A DNA stretch of 64,000 nucleotides from contig NZ_MTPX02000009.1 of assembly GCF_002154335.2 (NCBI RefSeq), positions 1 to 64,000 on the forward strand, given 5' to 3'. The position numbers and the translations under genes were made by a program. This stretch comes from Actinomyces ruminis. Lineage in GTDB: Bacteria; Actinomycetota; Actinomycetes; Actinomycetales; Actinomycetaceae. The notes under the pieces are model-generated. The model ran no database searches. It worked only from the letters and a program-made list of their open reading frames with translations, and was not told the DNA's origin. Position 1 is the stretch's first letter. Every line of letters begins with the position of its first letter. Shown piece by piece: positions 29,439 to 39,573 of this stretch.

Positions 29439-29586
29439 GCGCGCCCGCCCCGGTGGTGATGCCGAGCCGATTCCGGCCGACATCACCACCGCGGCGCTTT
29501 CCTCCTCCCACCCCACGCCCGTCCACATCGATCAACAGTCCGCCGCGGGGCACAATTGGCCCTGTGAAGCAGAGGGGAGCCACGCG

Positions 29587-31149
29587 ATGAGTACGCCGTC
29601 GACCGCCGCTCACCTACTGCGCTGGCAATCCGCCCACCCCTACCTGGCCGACGCCGCCATGGCAGCAGTGGTACTGGTTCTCGACCTCTTCATGGGGTTG
29701 TGGCCGCTGCGTCAGGCCGGCATCCCCTCGGTGCACTCCTGGCTGCCACTCACGCTGGGCGCATGCCTGGTGTGCACGCTCTCCCTCGTTTTCCGCCGCC
29801 GTCACCTGGTCGTCACATGGGTGGTACTCACCTTCCTGCCCATCCTGCACGAAGCAGTAATCACCAGGGGCTTCGACGACATGGGCGTCGCCGAGATCGG
29901 CTACGTGGCCGATGCGCTGCGTGCCTTCACTATCCTGGGTGTCCCCTTCACCCTGGCCACTCTGGCCCTGCACCACCGGGCCGCCTGGGTGTGGGTCGCA
30001 TGCGCGGTCTCCACGCTCACCACAGTGATCGGCCAGGCCCTGCTCGGCGGCTATGCGGTCGACACCCTCAGCGGCCTGCTGATGCCCTACGGGCTGATCA
30101 ACATCATCGGTGTACTCGTCGGCACCGTCATCCGCATCCAGGCGACCCAACTGCGCGAGGCCGAGGCGCGGTCGGCACGTCTGATGCTGGCCCGCGAGCA
30201 GGAGACGGCACTGGCGGCCGCCAATGAGCGCTCCCGCATCGCCCGTGAAATGCACGACGTCGTCGCCCACTCCCTCGCCGTCATGATCACCCTGGCCGAC
30301 GGCGCCGCCGCCGCCGTCGACCGCAACCCCGCCATGGCCAAGGAGGCATTGACCACGCTGGCGGAGACCGGACGTTCCGCCCTGGCCGACACGCGTCGGC
30401 TGGTGGGGGTACTGCGCGAGGACCCCGCCTCCTCCCCCGCTGCCCCAGCCGATGCCGACATCCGTCCCGCCCCAGCAACCCGGACTGCACCCACAGAGAC
30501 GGCGGGCGCATCCACTGCCGTCCGCGAGCGCGCCGTCGGCGGACCACCCGCGCCGACTGCCCCGGAGGGCGCCACCGTGCGTGAGCTGCCGGTCCCCGAG
30601 TTCGCCCCGCCCGGAACCGTCGCCCCGGTCGAGCCCAGCCAGCAGATCGCCGACCTGCGCCGGCAGGCCACCGACACAAACGCCGACGCCTCCAGCGGTC
30701 AGACGCCACTCGCCCCCGCCCCCGAACAGGCCGACCTGGAGGTGCTCGTCGAGCGCTTCCGCACCGCGGGCGTACCCGTCACCTACCGGTGGACCGGCCA
30801 CAGGCTGCCCGCGGATAAGGGGCTGCAGCTCACGCTGTTCCGCATCGCCCAGGAGGCGCTGACCAACGTGCTGCGCTACGCACCCACGACCCGGGCGGTC
30901 GCCGTCACCGTCGACCGGCACGCCGGCACCGCCGTACTCACCATCGACAACGACGCCGCCCCGGGTTCAACGCCGCTGCACGGCTCCGGCAAGGGGCTGA
31001 TCGGCATGCGCGAGCGGGCCGCAGTCTATGGTGGCACCGTGCAGGCAGGACCGACCGCGACCGGCTGGCGCGTGCGGGCCGTACTGCACTGGGATGAGAG
31101 CCTGGAAGACAACGACGAAGGGACAGCGCCGTGGCAGATGCCGCAGTGA
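29587..31149 (+). CDS. NarL-type sensor histidine kinase with long Pro/Ala-rich linker
   Basis: ATG 29587 follows AGAGGGGAGCCACGCG and gives 520 residues. Five or six N-terminal membrane helices (residues 20-185) are followed by HisKA_3 with the phospho-acceptor His223 in RIAREMHDVVAHSLAVMI. The HATPase domain carries LFRIAQEALTNVLRYAP and GKGLIGMRERAAVYGG at the C-terminus. Between the two lies a linker of about 120 residues rich in Pro, Ala and Thr. The response regulator start overlaps its end by 19 bases. The ligand is unknown; the neighbouring ABC exporter suggests it senses the exported compound or envelope stress. Confidence 0.94.
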   Translation: MSTPSTAAHLLRWQSAHPYLADAAMAAVVLVLDLFMGLWPLRQAGIPSVHSWLPLTLGACLVCTLSLVFRRRHLVVTWVVLTFLPILHEAVITRGFDDMGVAEIGYVADALRAFTILGVPFTLATLALHHRAAWVWVACAVSTLTTVIGQALLGGYAVDTLSGLLMPYGLINIIGVLVGTVIRIQATQLREAEARSARLMLAREQETALAAANERSRIAREMHDVVAHSLAVMITLADGAAAAVDRNPAMAKEALTTLAETGRSALADTRRLVGVLREDPASSPAAPADADIRPAPATRTAPTETAGASTAVRERAVGGPPAPTAPEGATVRELPVPEFAPPGTVAPVEPSQQIADLRRQATDTNADASSGQTPLAPAPEQADLEVLVERFRTAGVPVTYRWTGHRLPADKGLQLTLFRIAQEALTNVLRYAPTTRAVAVTVDRHAGTAVLTIDNDAAPGSTPLHGSGKGLIGMRERAAVYGGTVQAGPTATGWRVRAVLHWDESLEDNDEGTAPWQMPQ

Positions 31150-31880
31150 ACGACGCAGCCGACCCGATCGAAGACACCGGAGCGGTGCCACCCGGGCAGG
31201 CGGCCGCCGGCCGCGGGCGGCCCATTACGGTGGTGCTGGCCGACGACCAGGCGCTCATGCGCATGGGCTTCCGCATGGTGCTCGACCCGGCCGAGGACAT
31301 CGAGATCGTCGGGGAGGCTTCCGACGGCGCCACCGCCCTGGCGCAGGCACGCGCCCTGAAGCCCGACGTGATCCTCATGGACGTGCGTATGCCCGGTATG
31401 AACGGCATCGACGCGACCGCGGCCATCACCCAGCAGTGCCCAGACACCAAGATTCTCATCCTGACCACCTTCGACCTGGACGAGTACGCCTTCGCGGGCT
31501 TGCGTGCCGGGGCCAGCGGCTTCCTGCTCAAGGACACCCGCCCGGGCGAGTTGGCCGAGGCGATCCGCACGGTCGCCAGCGGTGAGGCCGTGGTCAGCCC
31601 GCGCATCACCCGGCGCATGCTGGAGATGTTCGCCTCGCATCTGCCCGAGAACGGCGGCTCGCAGTCACCAGAGGATCCGCGCATCGCCGCACTTACACCG
31701 CGCGAGCGCGAGATCCTGATGCTGATGGCACAGGGGCTGAGCAACTCCGAGATCGCCGACCGCCTAGTCGTCTCGGCGACGACGGTCAAGACGCACGTCG
31801 GCAACGTACTGGCCAAGCTGGACGTGCGCGACCGGGTGCAGGCGGTGGTGGTCGCCTACGAGACCGGCCTCATGCGCTGA
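31131..31880 (+). CDS. NarL/LuxR-family response regulator
   Basis: The 249-residue product from GTG 31131 has a 30-residue lead, the receiver domain with phospho-acceptor Asp84 in VILMDVRMPGMNGID, KILILTTFDLDEYAFAGLRA and the conserved Lys in GFLLKDTRPGEL, and a C-terminal LuxR helix-turn-helix LTPREREILMLMAQGLSN to SATTVKTHVGNVLAKLDV. It is translationally coupled to the kinase and probably controls the upstream ABC exporter genes. Confidence 0.95.
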   Translation: MADAAVNDAADPIEDTGAVPPGQAAAGRGRPITVVLADDQALMRMGFRMVLDPAEDIEIVGEASDGATALAQARALKPDVILMDVRMPGMNGIDATAAITQQCPDTKILILTTFDLDEYAFAGLRAGASGFLLKDTRPGELAEAIRTVASGEAVVSPRITRRMLEMFASHLPENGGSQSPEDPRIAALTPREREILMLMAQGLSNSEIADRLVVSATTVKTHVGNVLAKLDVRDRVQAVVVAYETGLMR

Positions 31881-31933
31881 AACCGGCACCGCCGCACTCC
31901 GAGGTCGGTAGCCATGGCGCGGCGGCGGGCGAC

Positions 31934-32530
31934 TCAGGCGGAGTGCAACCGCTGCTGGGCGGCCACGAACCCGTCCGCCACCACCTGCTCGACCACGTCG
32001 GCCGCCTGCTCGAGGGTGACAGCCAGTTCCGCCTGCTCCCGCCCGGGGAAGTCGCTGAGCACGAAGTCGGCGGGGTCCTGCCGCCCGGGCGGCCGCCCCA
32101 CACCGACGCGCAGCCGCGCGTAGTCGCGGGTGCCGAGAGCCTGGGAGATGGAACGCAGGCCGTTGTGCCCACCTTCGCCACCGCCGCGCTTGAGGCGCAG
32201 AACATGCGCGGGCAGGTCGAGGTCATCATGAATGACCAGTAGCCGAGTGGAGGGGTCGACGTCGTAGAAGCGCGCCAGTGCCTGGACCGGACCGCCGGAC
32301 TCGTTCATGTAGGAGGTGGTGCAGGCGAGAATGACACGTGGCCCGGGAGCGCCACCGGGCAGGACGCCCAGACGTACATCGGCGACCCGGGTGCGGGTTT
32401 TGTGGCTGGAAAGGCGGGACCCGGCGCGCCCGGCCAGCACATCGATGACCATTTGTCCGACGTTGTGGCGGTTGTGGGCGTACCGGGTCCCGGGGTTCCC
32501 CAGCCCGACGACGAGCCAAGGAGAGTTCAT
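31934..32530 (-). CDS. pth: Peptidyl-tRNA hydrolase
   Basis: Pth frees tRNA from stalled peptidyl-tRNA. The 198-residue product from ATG 32530 shows the family motifs VVGLGNPGTRYAHNRHNVG with catalytic His22, TSYMNESGGPV, HDDLDLPAHVLRLKRGGGEG and GHNGLRSISQALGT. It follows rplY directly on the same strand (25-base gap), the usual actinobacterial pairing of two ribosome-related genes. Confidence 0.96.
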   Translation of the reverse strand: MNSPWLVVGLGNPGTRYAHNRHNVGQMVIDVLAGRAGSRLSSHKTRTRVADVRLGVLPGGAPGPRVILACTTSYMNESGGPVQALARFYDVDPSTRLLVIHDDLDLPAHVLRLKRGGGEGGHNGLRSISQALGTRDYARLRVGVGRPPGRQDPADFVLSDFPGREQAELAVTLEQAADVVEQVVADGFVAAQQRLHSA

Positions 32531-32555
32531 AAGCGCGTGACTGGGACGACGAGCG

Positions 32556-33167
32556 TCACTCGGCCTCGGCGGGCGCCGCGCCCTCGGCGCCCTCGGCCGG
32601 GGCCTCCTCCTCGGCGACCTCGACGGCCTGCTGAGTGACATTGACGACGTCGGTGTCGGCCTCGGTGATCGCCTCCACGCCGTCGGGCAGAGTCAGGTCG
32701 GACACGCGGATGGCGGTGCCGGCGGCAACACCAGTGAGGTCGACGTCGATGGACTCCGGGATGGCGATGGCTGGGGCGGAGACGAGCACGTGGGCCAGCT
32801 CAATGATGTGGATGGTGCCGGGCTCGGGCTCGCCGGTCACGACGACGGGAACCTCGACCTCGACCTTCTCGTTGCGGTTGACCAGCAGGAAGTCGATGTG
32901 CTGCACGCCCGGGCGGATGGGGTGGCGCTGGACGTCCTTGGCGAGAGCCAGCAGGGACTCGCCGTCGACGTTCAGCTCGATCAGGGCGTTCTCGTTGCCG
33001 CGCAGGGCCAGGCGGGCGGCGTGCTCGTCCAGCAGCAGGTGGCGGGGCTCGGTGCCGTGGCCGTAGACGACGGCGGGGACCTGGCCGGCGTGGCGGGCGC
33101 GGCGGGCGGAGCCCTTGCCGAACTCGGTGCGGTCGGTGGCGTCAAGCTTGATGGCGTTGGCGGGCAT
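32556..33167 (-). CDS. rplY: 50S ribosomal protein bL25, CTC form
   Basis: The 203-residue product has the 5S-rRNA-binding L25 domain (IKLDATDRTEFGKGSARR, VYGHGTEPRHLLLD) and the TL5/CTC C-terminal beta domain (VQHIDFLLVNRNEKVEVEVP, GVEAITEADTDVVNVTQ), followed by an acidic Ala/Glu tail. ATG 33167 follows TCAAGGAGAACGC. It is transcribed leftward with pth. Confidence 0.96.
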   Translation of the reverse strand: MPANAIKLDATDRTEFGKGSARRARHAGQVPAVVYGHGTEPRHLLLDEHAARLALRGNENALIELNVDGESLLALAKDVQRHPIRPGVQHIDFLLVNRNEKVEVEVPVVVTGEPEPGTIHIIELAHVLVSAPAIAIPESIDVDLTGVAAGTAIRVSDLTLPDGVEAITEADTDVVNVTQQAVEVAEEEAPAEGAEGAAPAEAE

Positions 33168-33491
33168 GCGTTCTCCTTGATTGTGGCGGGGAACGTGCCC
33201 CGCGGTTCGGTGGTCCGGCGGGCGCGACGACGCGCAGCACCTTCCGGCACCACCACGTCGATCACGGATGCTGTACGCATCCCTCGCCGGGGCAATGCCG
33301 CCACTCTACGCGATGACGGCGCTTCCCGACGACGTAGCCGACGGTGACCCTGCCCACCGTGCCTGTCCGCGACACCCGCATCCCCGCACCGAGAGCGGCA
33401 CTTGTTACACACCGAGACCGGCACTAATGACGTGCCGAAACAATCGCGATTATGCTCGACAGCCGCAGACCGGCCTGCGAGAAAAAGGACG
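33168..33491. other. Gene-free interval upstream of rplY
   Basis: About 320 bases between the end of aroD and the start of rplY. It must hold the rplY promoter on the minus strand, and it contains the reverse 23-bp repeat copy at 33386-33431. No other gene is supported. Confidence 0.5.
33386..33431. repeat. 23-bp tandem repeat, copy C (reverse, 2 units)
   Basis: Units at 33386-33408 and 33409-33431 share the core ACCGAGACCGGCACTAAT or close variants, in the opposite orientation to copies A, B and D and with the same 23-base period. Confidence 0.75.
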
Positions 33492-34361
33492 TCAGGGGTG
33501 AAGCACGGCCAGGGCCGCGCGCACCTGGGCCAGGGGCAATTGACCGGGGGCTGAGGCCGCCGATCCCGCGGTCGCAAAGGTCAGCGCCGAGCCGAACACC
33601 CCGCCCGCCAGCCGGGTCACGGTGCCGGCCTGCCCCATGGCGATGGCCACCACCGGGATGTCCAGCTCCCCACGGGCGCGCGCCGCCGCGCCCGCAAGCC
33701 GTTCCACATCCGCCGGCCCCGCCGGAGTGACGGCGATCTTGGCGACGGCGGCACCCGCGTCCTGCATGGCGTGTAGACGGCGCAGCATTTCGACGTCGTC
33801 CGGGGTGGCCATGAAGTCGTGGCTGGAGGCAACCACGTCGAGCCCCGCCCGGCGCGCCAGCCGCACCAGCCGCGGCAGGTCGCCGCGGGCCAGTTCGACA
33901 TCAACCGCCGCGGCGGCACCGCGTTCCCGGCCGAGCCGCTCGATCACGTCCGCGAGCGCGGCCCGGTAGGTGACGTCGTCGGTGTCGAGCCCGCCGCCCT
34001 CCGCGGCGGTGCGTACGGTCAGCAGCACCGGCACGCCCGAACCGTGAAGCTCCGCCGCTACCGCCCGTACGGCCGCCAGCCACAGTCCCGCCAGCTCCTG
34101 CGGCGCCCACCGCACCGGCTTGGTAATGGCGGCCGGCGTATCCTCTGGGCCTGACGCAGGGGTCGTATCCGCCGGCACGGCCAGCAAGTCGGCGCGCAGC
34201 TCAATCAGATCTGCGCCGGCCCGGCGGGCGGCCCGGGCCTGGTCGGCGCAGGCGGCGACAGTGTCCCCGGTGATGGCGACGGCGACCGCGGGCACCGGCC
34301 CGCCCAGCGTCAGCTGCTGCCAGGTGACCGGCCGCGGGCACACCGGCGACCCCGGCACCAC
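33492..34361 (-). CDS. aroD: Type I 3-dehydroquinate dehydratase
   Basis: The class I enzyme makes 3-dehydroshikimate through a Schiff-base lysine. The 289-residue frame from GTG 34361 (after GGAGGGGAGC) shows VPAVAVAITGDTV, the ELR strand in ADLIELRADLL, the catalytic His in VVASSHDFMATP, and the Schiff-base Lys in AVAKIAVTPAG, with GVFGSALTFATAG near the end. The loop between residues 65 and 95 is longer than usual. No other aro genes are adjacent. Confidence 0.92.
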   Translation of the reverse strand: MVPGSPVCPRPVTWQQLTLGGPVPAVAVAITGDTVAACADQARAARRAGADLIELRADLLAVPADTTPASGPEDTPAAITKPVRWAPQELAGLWLAAVRAVAAELHGSGVPVLLTVRTAAEGGGLDTDDVTYRAALADVIERLGRERGAAAAVDVELARGDLPRLVRLARRAGLDVVASSHDFMATPDDVEMLRRLHAMQDAGAAVAKIAVTPAGPADVERLAGAAARARGELDIPVVAIAMGQAGTVTRLAGGVFGSALTFATAGSAASAPGQLPLAQVRAALAVLHP

Positions 34362-34509
34362 AATCCCGCTCCCCTCCAGGCGGGCGCGCAGGTCTCGGAC
34401 CTCCCGGAGTATTGCCTGACCCGTGGGGACAGCTGCCGGCGACGAGCTCCGGGTGCGCCCGTTGGGCCGTCCTCGGCCGCAAGCCCCCGCTCCTGTGCGC
34501 CGTCGGTGT

Positions 34510-35564
34510 TCACGCCTGTGCCCTCACGGGGATGAGCGAGATGGCGATGCCATCCAGGATGTCTGACAGGCTGGTGACGGTAGCGGTCAGCGGGTGCCCG
34601 GCGGCGGCCGTGTCGGTGGCGACCCGGGACACCACCTCGCTCCACACCAGTGCCCCGGCGGCGATGACGTCGCGGCGACCCGGCAGCAGGTACCCCCAGG
34701 ACTCGCGCTGCGCGGCAGTGGAGTGCACGATGGCGTCGCAGGATGCCAGCACGCGCTCGATGCTCAGCTCGGCGCCATCAATGGCGTCGCGGTCGAAGGA
34801 ATCCAGGCCGAGAGCGTGCGCGGTGACGGTGCTGATGGTGCCGGCAAGCCCGACCAGCCGGGTGGCGGCGCCAGATCGACGGCGTCGGCGGCCCGGTCCA
34901 GCAGGGCACGCACCTCCGCACGGGCCGCCTCCTCCGCGGCGGGGGTGACGCCGTCGGCGAGATAGCGCTCGGTTATGCGCACCGAACCGGTGTTCAGCGA
35001 GCAGGCGGCCTGTGGGGCATCCACGCCCAGGACCAGCTCGGTGGAGCCGCCGCCCAGATCGACAACCAGACGCGGCCCCCGCGGATACCCGGACCCCTGC
35101 TCGACAGGCGCCTGCCCGGCCCGATCGGTGTTGTCCGCCTCGGCCGACGGCGCGCCGTCGTCGGCCCCGAGCAGGGAACCGGCAAAGGACAGGCGGGCCT
35201 CCTCCTCGCCGGAGACGACCTCGGGGGCGATACCCAGCACCGCAAGCACGCCGCCGACGAACTCGTCGCGGTTCTCGGCGTCGCGGGTCGCGGAGGTGGC
35301 GACGAAGCGCACGTGCTCGGCGTTCAGCGGCACCTCCAGGTTGTCACAGGTGTCGGCGTACTCGCGGACCACCGCCAGGGTGCGGGCCAGCGCATCGGGA
35401 TCGAGGCGCCCGGTGCGGTCCACGCCCTGTCCCAGGCGGACGATGGTGCTCGAACGGTGCAGGGGGTGCAGGCGGGCGCGGCCGGTGCGCTCGTCCCGGG
35501 CAGCGTCGGCGACCAGCAGCCGGATGGTGTTGGTGCCGCAATCAACGGCGGCGACACGGGTCAT
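34510..35564 (-). CDS. Ppx/GppA exopolyphosphatase-family protein, one frameshift
   Basis: ATG 35564 begins MTRVAAVDCGTNTIRLLVAD, the first ASKHA phosphate motif; VATSATRDAENRDEF and RLVVDLGGGSTELVLG follow. One missing base near 34876 links the N-terminal part to GLAGTISTVTAHALGLD and the helical end ESWGYLLPGRRDVIAAGALV. Full length is about 351 residues, the short two-domain actinobacterial form (Rv1026-like). The family hydrolyses polyphosphate or (p)ppGpp; which applies here is unknown. It is the last gene of the leftward eno, FtsB-like, DUF501 group. Confidence 0.92.
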
Positions 35565-35629
35565 GTGTGACTCCCCTCGGATGGGTGTACCGGCGGCTTC
35601 AGCGGCAACTCTACGGCGGTGGTGGGCGC

Positions 35630-36121
35630 TCAGCAGGCGCAACGTTCGGGGTCCCACAGGCCGCGATCGCGCAGCGCGTCCAGGGTCAGGTCACCGATCG
35701 GGTTGATGCCGCGGCCGACGGCGAGTGTGTGTGCCAGCAGGGCGTGCAGGCACTTGACCCGAGTGGGCATACCACCGGCCGATACTCCGGCGATCTCCTC
35801 GGGGCTGCCCAGTTCGGCGCGCCGCATCAGGTAGTCGGTGTGGGCGGCTGCGTATGCCGCAGCCAGCTCGGGCTCAGCGGCCAGGCGCCGGTTGAAGTCC
35901 TCCATCAGGTGCTCCGCCTCCAGGGTGGAGCAGCCGCGTACCGCCGCCGGGTGGGTCAGGTAGTACATGGTGGGGAAGGGCGAGCCGTCGGGCAGGCGGG
36001 GCGCGGTGCGCACGACCGTGGGCCGGCCGCACACGCAGCGCGCTGCAATGTCGACCACGCCGCGCGGCACACGCCCCAGTTGCGCGCGCAGGATCTCCAG
36101 GTCGGCTTCGCTAACGGTCAC
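35630..36121 (-). CDS. DUF501 family protein
   Basis: The 163-residue product from GTG 36121 contains the family sequence ARCVCGRPTVVRTAPRLPDG, FPTMYYLTHP and CSTLEAEHLMEDFNRRL, with GMPTRVKCLHALLAHTLA and a final Cys pair. Its start codon overlaps the stop of the FtsB-like gene (GTGA), so the two are translationally coupled. DUF501 is uniformly placed between the FtsB-like and ppx genes in actinobacteria, but has no known role. Conserved cysteines and histidines could bind a metal. Confidence 0.93.
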   Translation of the reverse strand: MTVSEADLEILRAQLGRVPRGVVDIAARCVCGRPTVVRTAPRLPDGSPFPTMYYLTHPAAVRGCSTLEAEHLMEDFNRRLAAEPELAAAYAAAHTDYLMRRAELGSPEEIAGVSAGGMPTRVKCLHALLAHTLAVGRGINPIGDLTLDALRDRGLWDPERCAC

Positions 36122-36823
36122 TGCTGGTCTCCTGATTCGGTGTTGGCGTCGGTCGACGGCGTGGCCGACTGCGGCGTCGCGGTGGACTGCGGGGAGGGGG
36201 TGGACCAGCCCGGCGGGCGGGTCGTCGGCCTGTTCCCGTTCGACTTGTCCGGCCACACGCGCCGACTCGCGCAGCTCCTCATACCAGGGCTTTCGCTCCT
36301 CGACGTCGGCCGAGGCGGTGTCGGACCCATCCTCATCCTCGAATTCGTCGGCCCCGACCACGACGTACGTAGTCTCACCGGGCATGACGTAGGACAGGCG
36401 TTCGCGAGCCTGGGCTTTGACGTACTCGTCGTCGTCCCAGCGGGCCAATTCCTCCTCCAGGGCCGTGGAGGTGGAGCGGGCCTCGTCGATCTGCTCTAAC
36501 ACGGCGTCGTACTGGGCACGCTGGGTTAGGTAGCCACGCAGCGAGGGGAAGACCACGACGAATGCCAGCGCCACCACGCCGGCGAGGATGAGTAGGCGCA
36601 TGGGCAGGGACAGGCCTTCAGCGCCGCCCATGCGGGGAGCCAGGTTTTCCGAATCGTCGTCCGCGGAGGCGGAGGCGCCGTTATGGCCGGCATCTGCAAC
36701 AGCGGCGCGGGCGGTATCGGGCCTGTCGGCGTGTTTGCCGGCGCTGGCGCGGGCGTCACGGGAGGGGCCGGAATGAGGTCTACGGGCGCCTGGGCGTGCT
36801 GGTACAGGTCGGCGCGGCGTCAT
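36118..36823 (-). CDS. ftsB: FtsB/DivIC-family septum formation initiator, one frameshift
   Basis: ATG 36823 opens about 73 basic and polar residues, a membrane helix MRLLILAGVVALAFVVVFPS (residues 75-94), and a coiled coil YDAVLEQIDEARSTSTALEE followed by ELARWDDDEYVKAQARERLSY and VMPGETTYVVVG, the FtsB/DivIC signature. The C-terminal tail shifts frame near 36222 and then ends STDANTESGDQQ at 36118, overlapping the DUF501 start by 4 bases. The protein is a bitopic divisome component. Position next to eno matches other actinobacteria. Confidence 0.88.
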
Positions 36824-36996
36824 GGAACCGATCCTGCCTCACAGGCGTGCGCATGGCGAGCGTGCGACGCCGGTGCGTCGGCCACGAAGCGGTGCGCATG
36901 CCGAAGACGACCCCGACACCGTGAGCCGGGCAGCGGGTTCGCCGGAAACGGCCCGACGCCTCGGCCGGGACGGCGCCGAACCGCTCATATCCATTC

Positions 36997-37034
36997 GGAC
37001 CGCCATCCCCTGTTTGGACCGCCATCCCCTGTTT
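36997..37034. repeat. 19-bp direct repeat, 2 units
   Basis: GGACCGCCATCCCCTGTTT occurs at 36997-37015 and again at 37016-37034, followed by a partial third unit. It faces the next 19-bp array in inverted orientation. Confidence 0.9.
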
Positions 37035-37060
37035 GGACCACCGTAGAGTGCCGCGCAGGC

Positions 37061-37125
37061 GGTCCAAACCGACGTAAGGGGTCCAAACCGACGTAAGGGG
37101 TCCAAACCGACGTAAGGGGTCCAAA
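37061..37125. repeat. 19-bp direct repeat, 3 full units plus partial
   Basis: GGTCCAAACCGACGTAAGG repeats exactly at 37061, 37080 and 37099, then begins again at 37118 (GGTCCAAA). The period equals that of the array at 36997, and the shared GGTCC/GGACC ends point toward each other. Confidence 0.92.
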
Positions 37126-37132
37126 TAGCGCA

Positions 37133-37175
37133 GTCCCGGGGTATGCACACGATCACCGCGTGCATACCCCGGGAC
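37133..37175. terminator. 16-bp perfect hairpin downstream of eno
   Basis: GTCCCGGGGTATGCAC (37133-37148) is the exact reverse complement of 37160-37175, with an 11-base loop. It lies about 130 bases beyond the eno stop, on the transcribed side, and could end eno transcripts or process the eno-ftsB transcript. Confidence 0.65.
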
Positions 37176-37192
37176 GAAACCGGGACAGCGGG

Positions 37193-38644
<1,452 letters not shown>

Positions 38645-38821
38645 CTAGCGGCCCTCGGCCCTCACCACGAGCGCATTGACCCCGTCACTTCCGCAGTTGT
38701 TCACGTCCGGCGAGATCGTGCACCCGGCACATGGGCGGTTCCGGCCGACGCCACCGCCACAGCCGCGCGCCGCACCCACCCCGGTCAGAGGCGCACGACC
38801 CACCCATACACGCCGTCGCTG

Positions 38822-39376
38822 TCAGCCCAGCTGCACCTGAGTGTCATCCTGCAGCAGCCAGGCGTCGGCGCTCTGGTAGCGCGGCGAATACTTGATGCTC
38901 ATGGCGCTCACCAGTTCCTGGTACCGGGCGCTGGCCGCTTCCGGGTTGTCCAGCGCGTAGACCTCGTTGGCGATCAGCACGTAGCGAAAAACGTCAACGG
39001 CGGCTGGCGAGTAGTCGATGTCCCTCTGCGCCTGCAATGCGGCCAGAGCATCCGCGTCTGAGACCTCGATATCGAATTCGGCGGCCAGCTGTTCAACCGC
39101 CGGCATGTCCGAGAGTGCGGTTACAACGAAGGCGCTGGAGACTTCTTCCCCACCGCTGGCCAGGGAGTACTCGCTGAGTTCTTCGGCAACCTCCTGCGCC
39201 TCCTGTTCGGAGATCGTGAAGGTCTGCGGGACGCCGTCGGCGTCGGTGTAGTTCACGACGGCGGCCTGCCCCGGGTGAGCGGAGCAGCCGGCGAGGGCAC
39301 CAACACCGAGCAGCAGGGCCGCGCCAGCTCCCAGTACGCGGGCACGCCGGGTGAGGCTTGTGGTGGGTCGAGTCAT
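38822..39376 (-). CDS. Lipoprotein with SurA N-terminal-like domain
   Basis: The 184-residue protein begins with a signal peptide and lipobox (GVGALAGC, Cys31), then a helical region with YTDADGVPQTFTISEQEAQE and AEFDIEVSDADALAALQAQ, resembling the N-terminal domain of SurA/PrsA-like foldases but without a parvulin domain. It lies between mfd and eno, the place of the lipoprotein LpqU or similar in mycobacteria, although it is not clearly an LpqU homologue. It is probably anchored on the outer face of the cytoplasmic membrane. ATG 39376 is preceded by CAAGGAGCAGACC. Confidence 0.75.
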   Translation of the reverse strand: MTRPTTSLTRRARVLGAGAALLLGVGALAGCSAHPGQAAVVNYTDADGVPQTFTISEQEAQEVAEELSEYSLASGGEEVSSAFVVTALSDMPAVEQLAAEFDIEVSDADALAALQAQRDIDYSPAAVDVFRYVLIANEVYALDNPEAASARYQELVSAMSIKYSPRYQSADAWLLQDDTQVQLG

Positions 39377-39533
39377 GGTCTGCTCCTTGCGGGGTCGACG
39401 TCGATAAGGGCTTCAGGCGCAGCAGCCGGGCTCCGAGGCGGGCACCATGAGGACCTGGTCGGCTCCCGGACGGCTGCGCACGACAGTTCATCACCCTACG
39501 CCAGCGCGCTCCGGCAGCCTGGCAGGTCATTGG

Positions 39534-39573
39534 TGCCGGTCTCGGTGCGTTATTAGTGCCGGTCTCAGCGACG
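39534..39573. repeat. 23-bp tandem repeat, copy D, overlapping the mfd stop
   Basis: A full unit starts at 39534 (TGCCGGTCTCGGTGCG) and a partial second unit runs from 39557 into the mfd stop codon (39565-39567) and last codons. Confidence 0.8.

Noticed and set aside
36997-37125. Possible CRISPR array
   Set aside because: The 19-base units are directly adjacent without unique spacers, and no cas genes are in the window.
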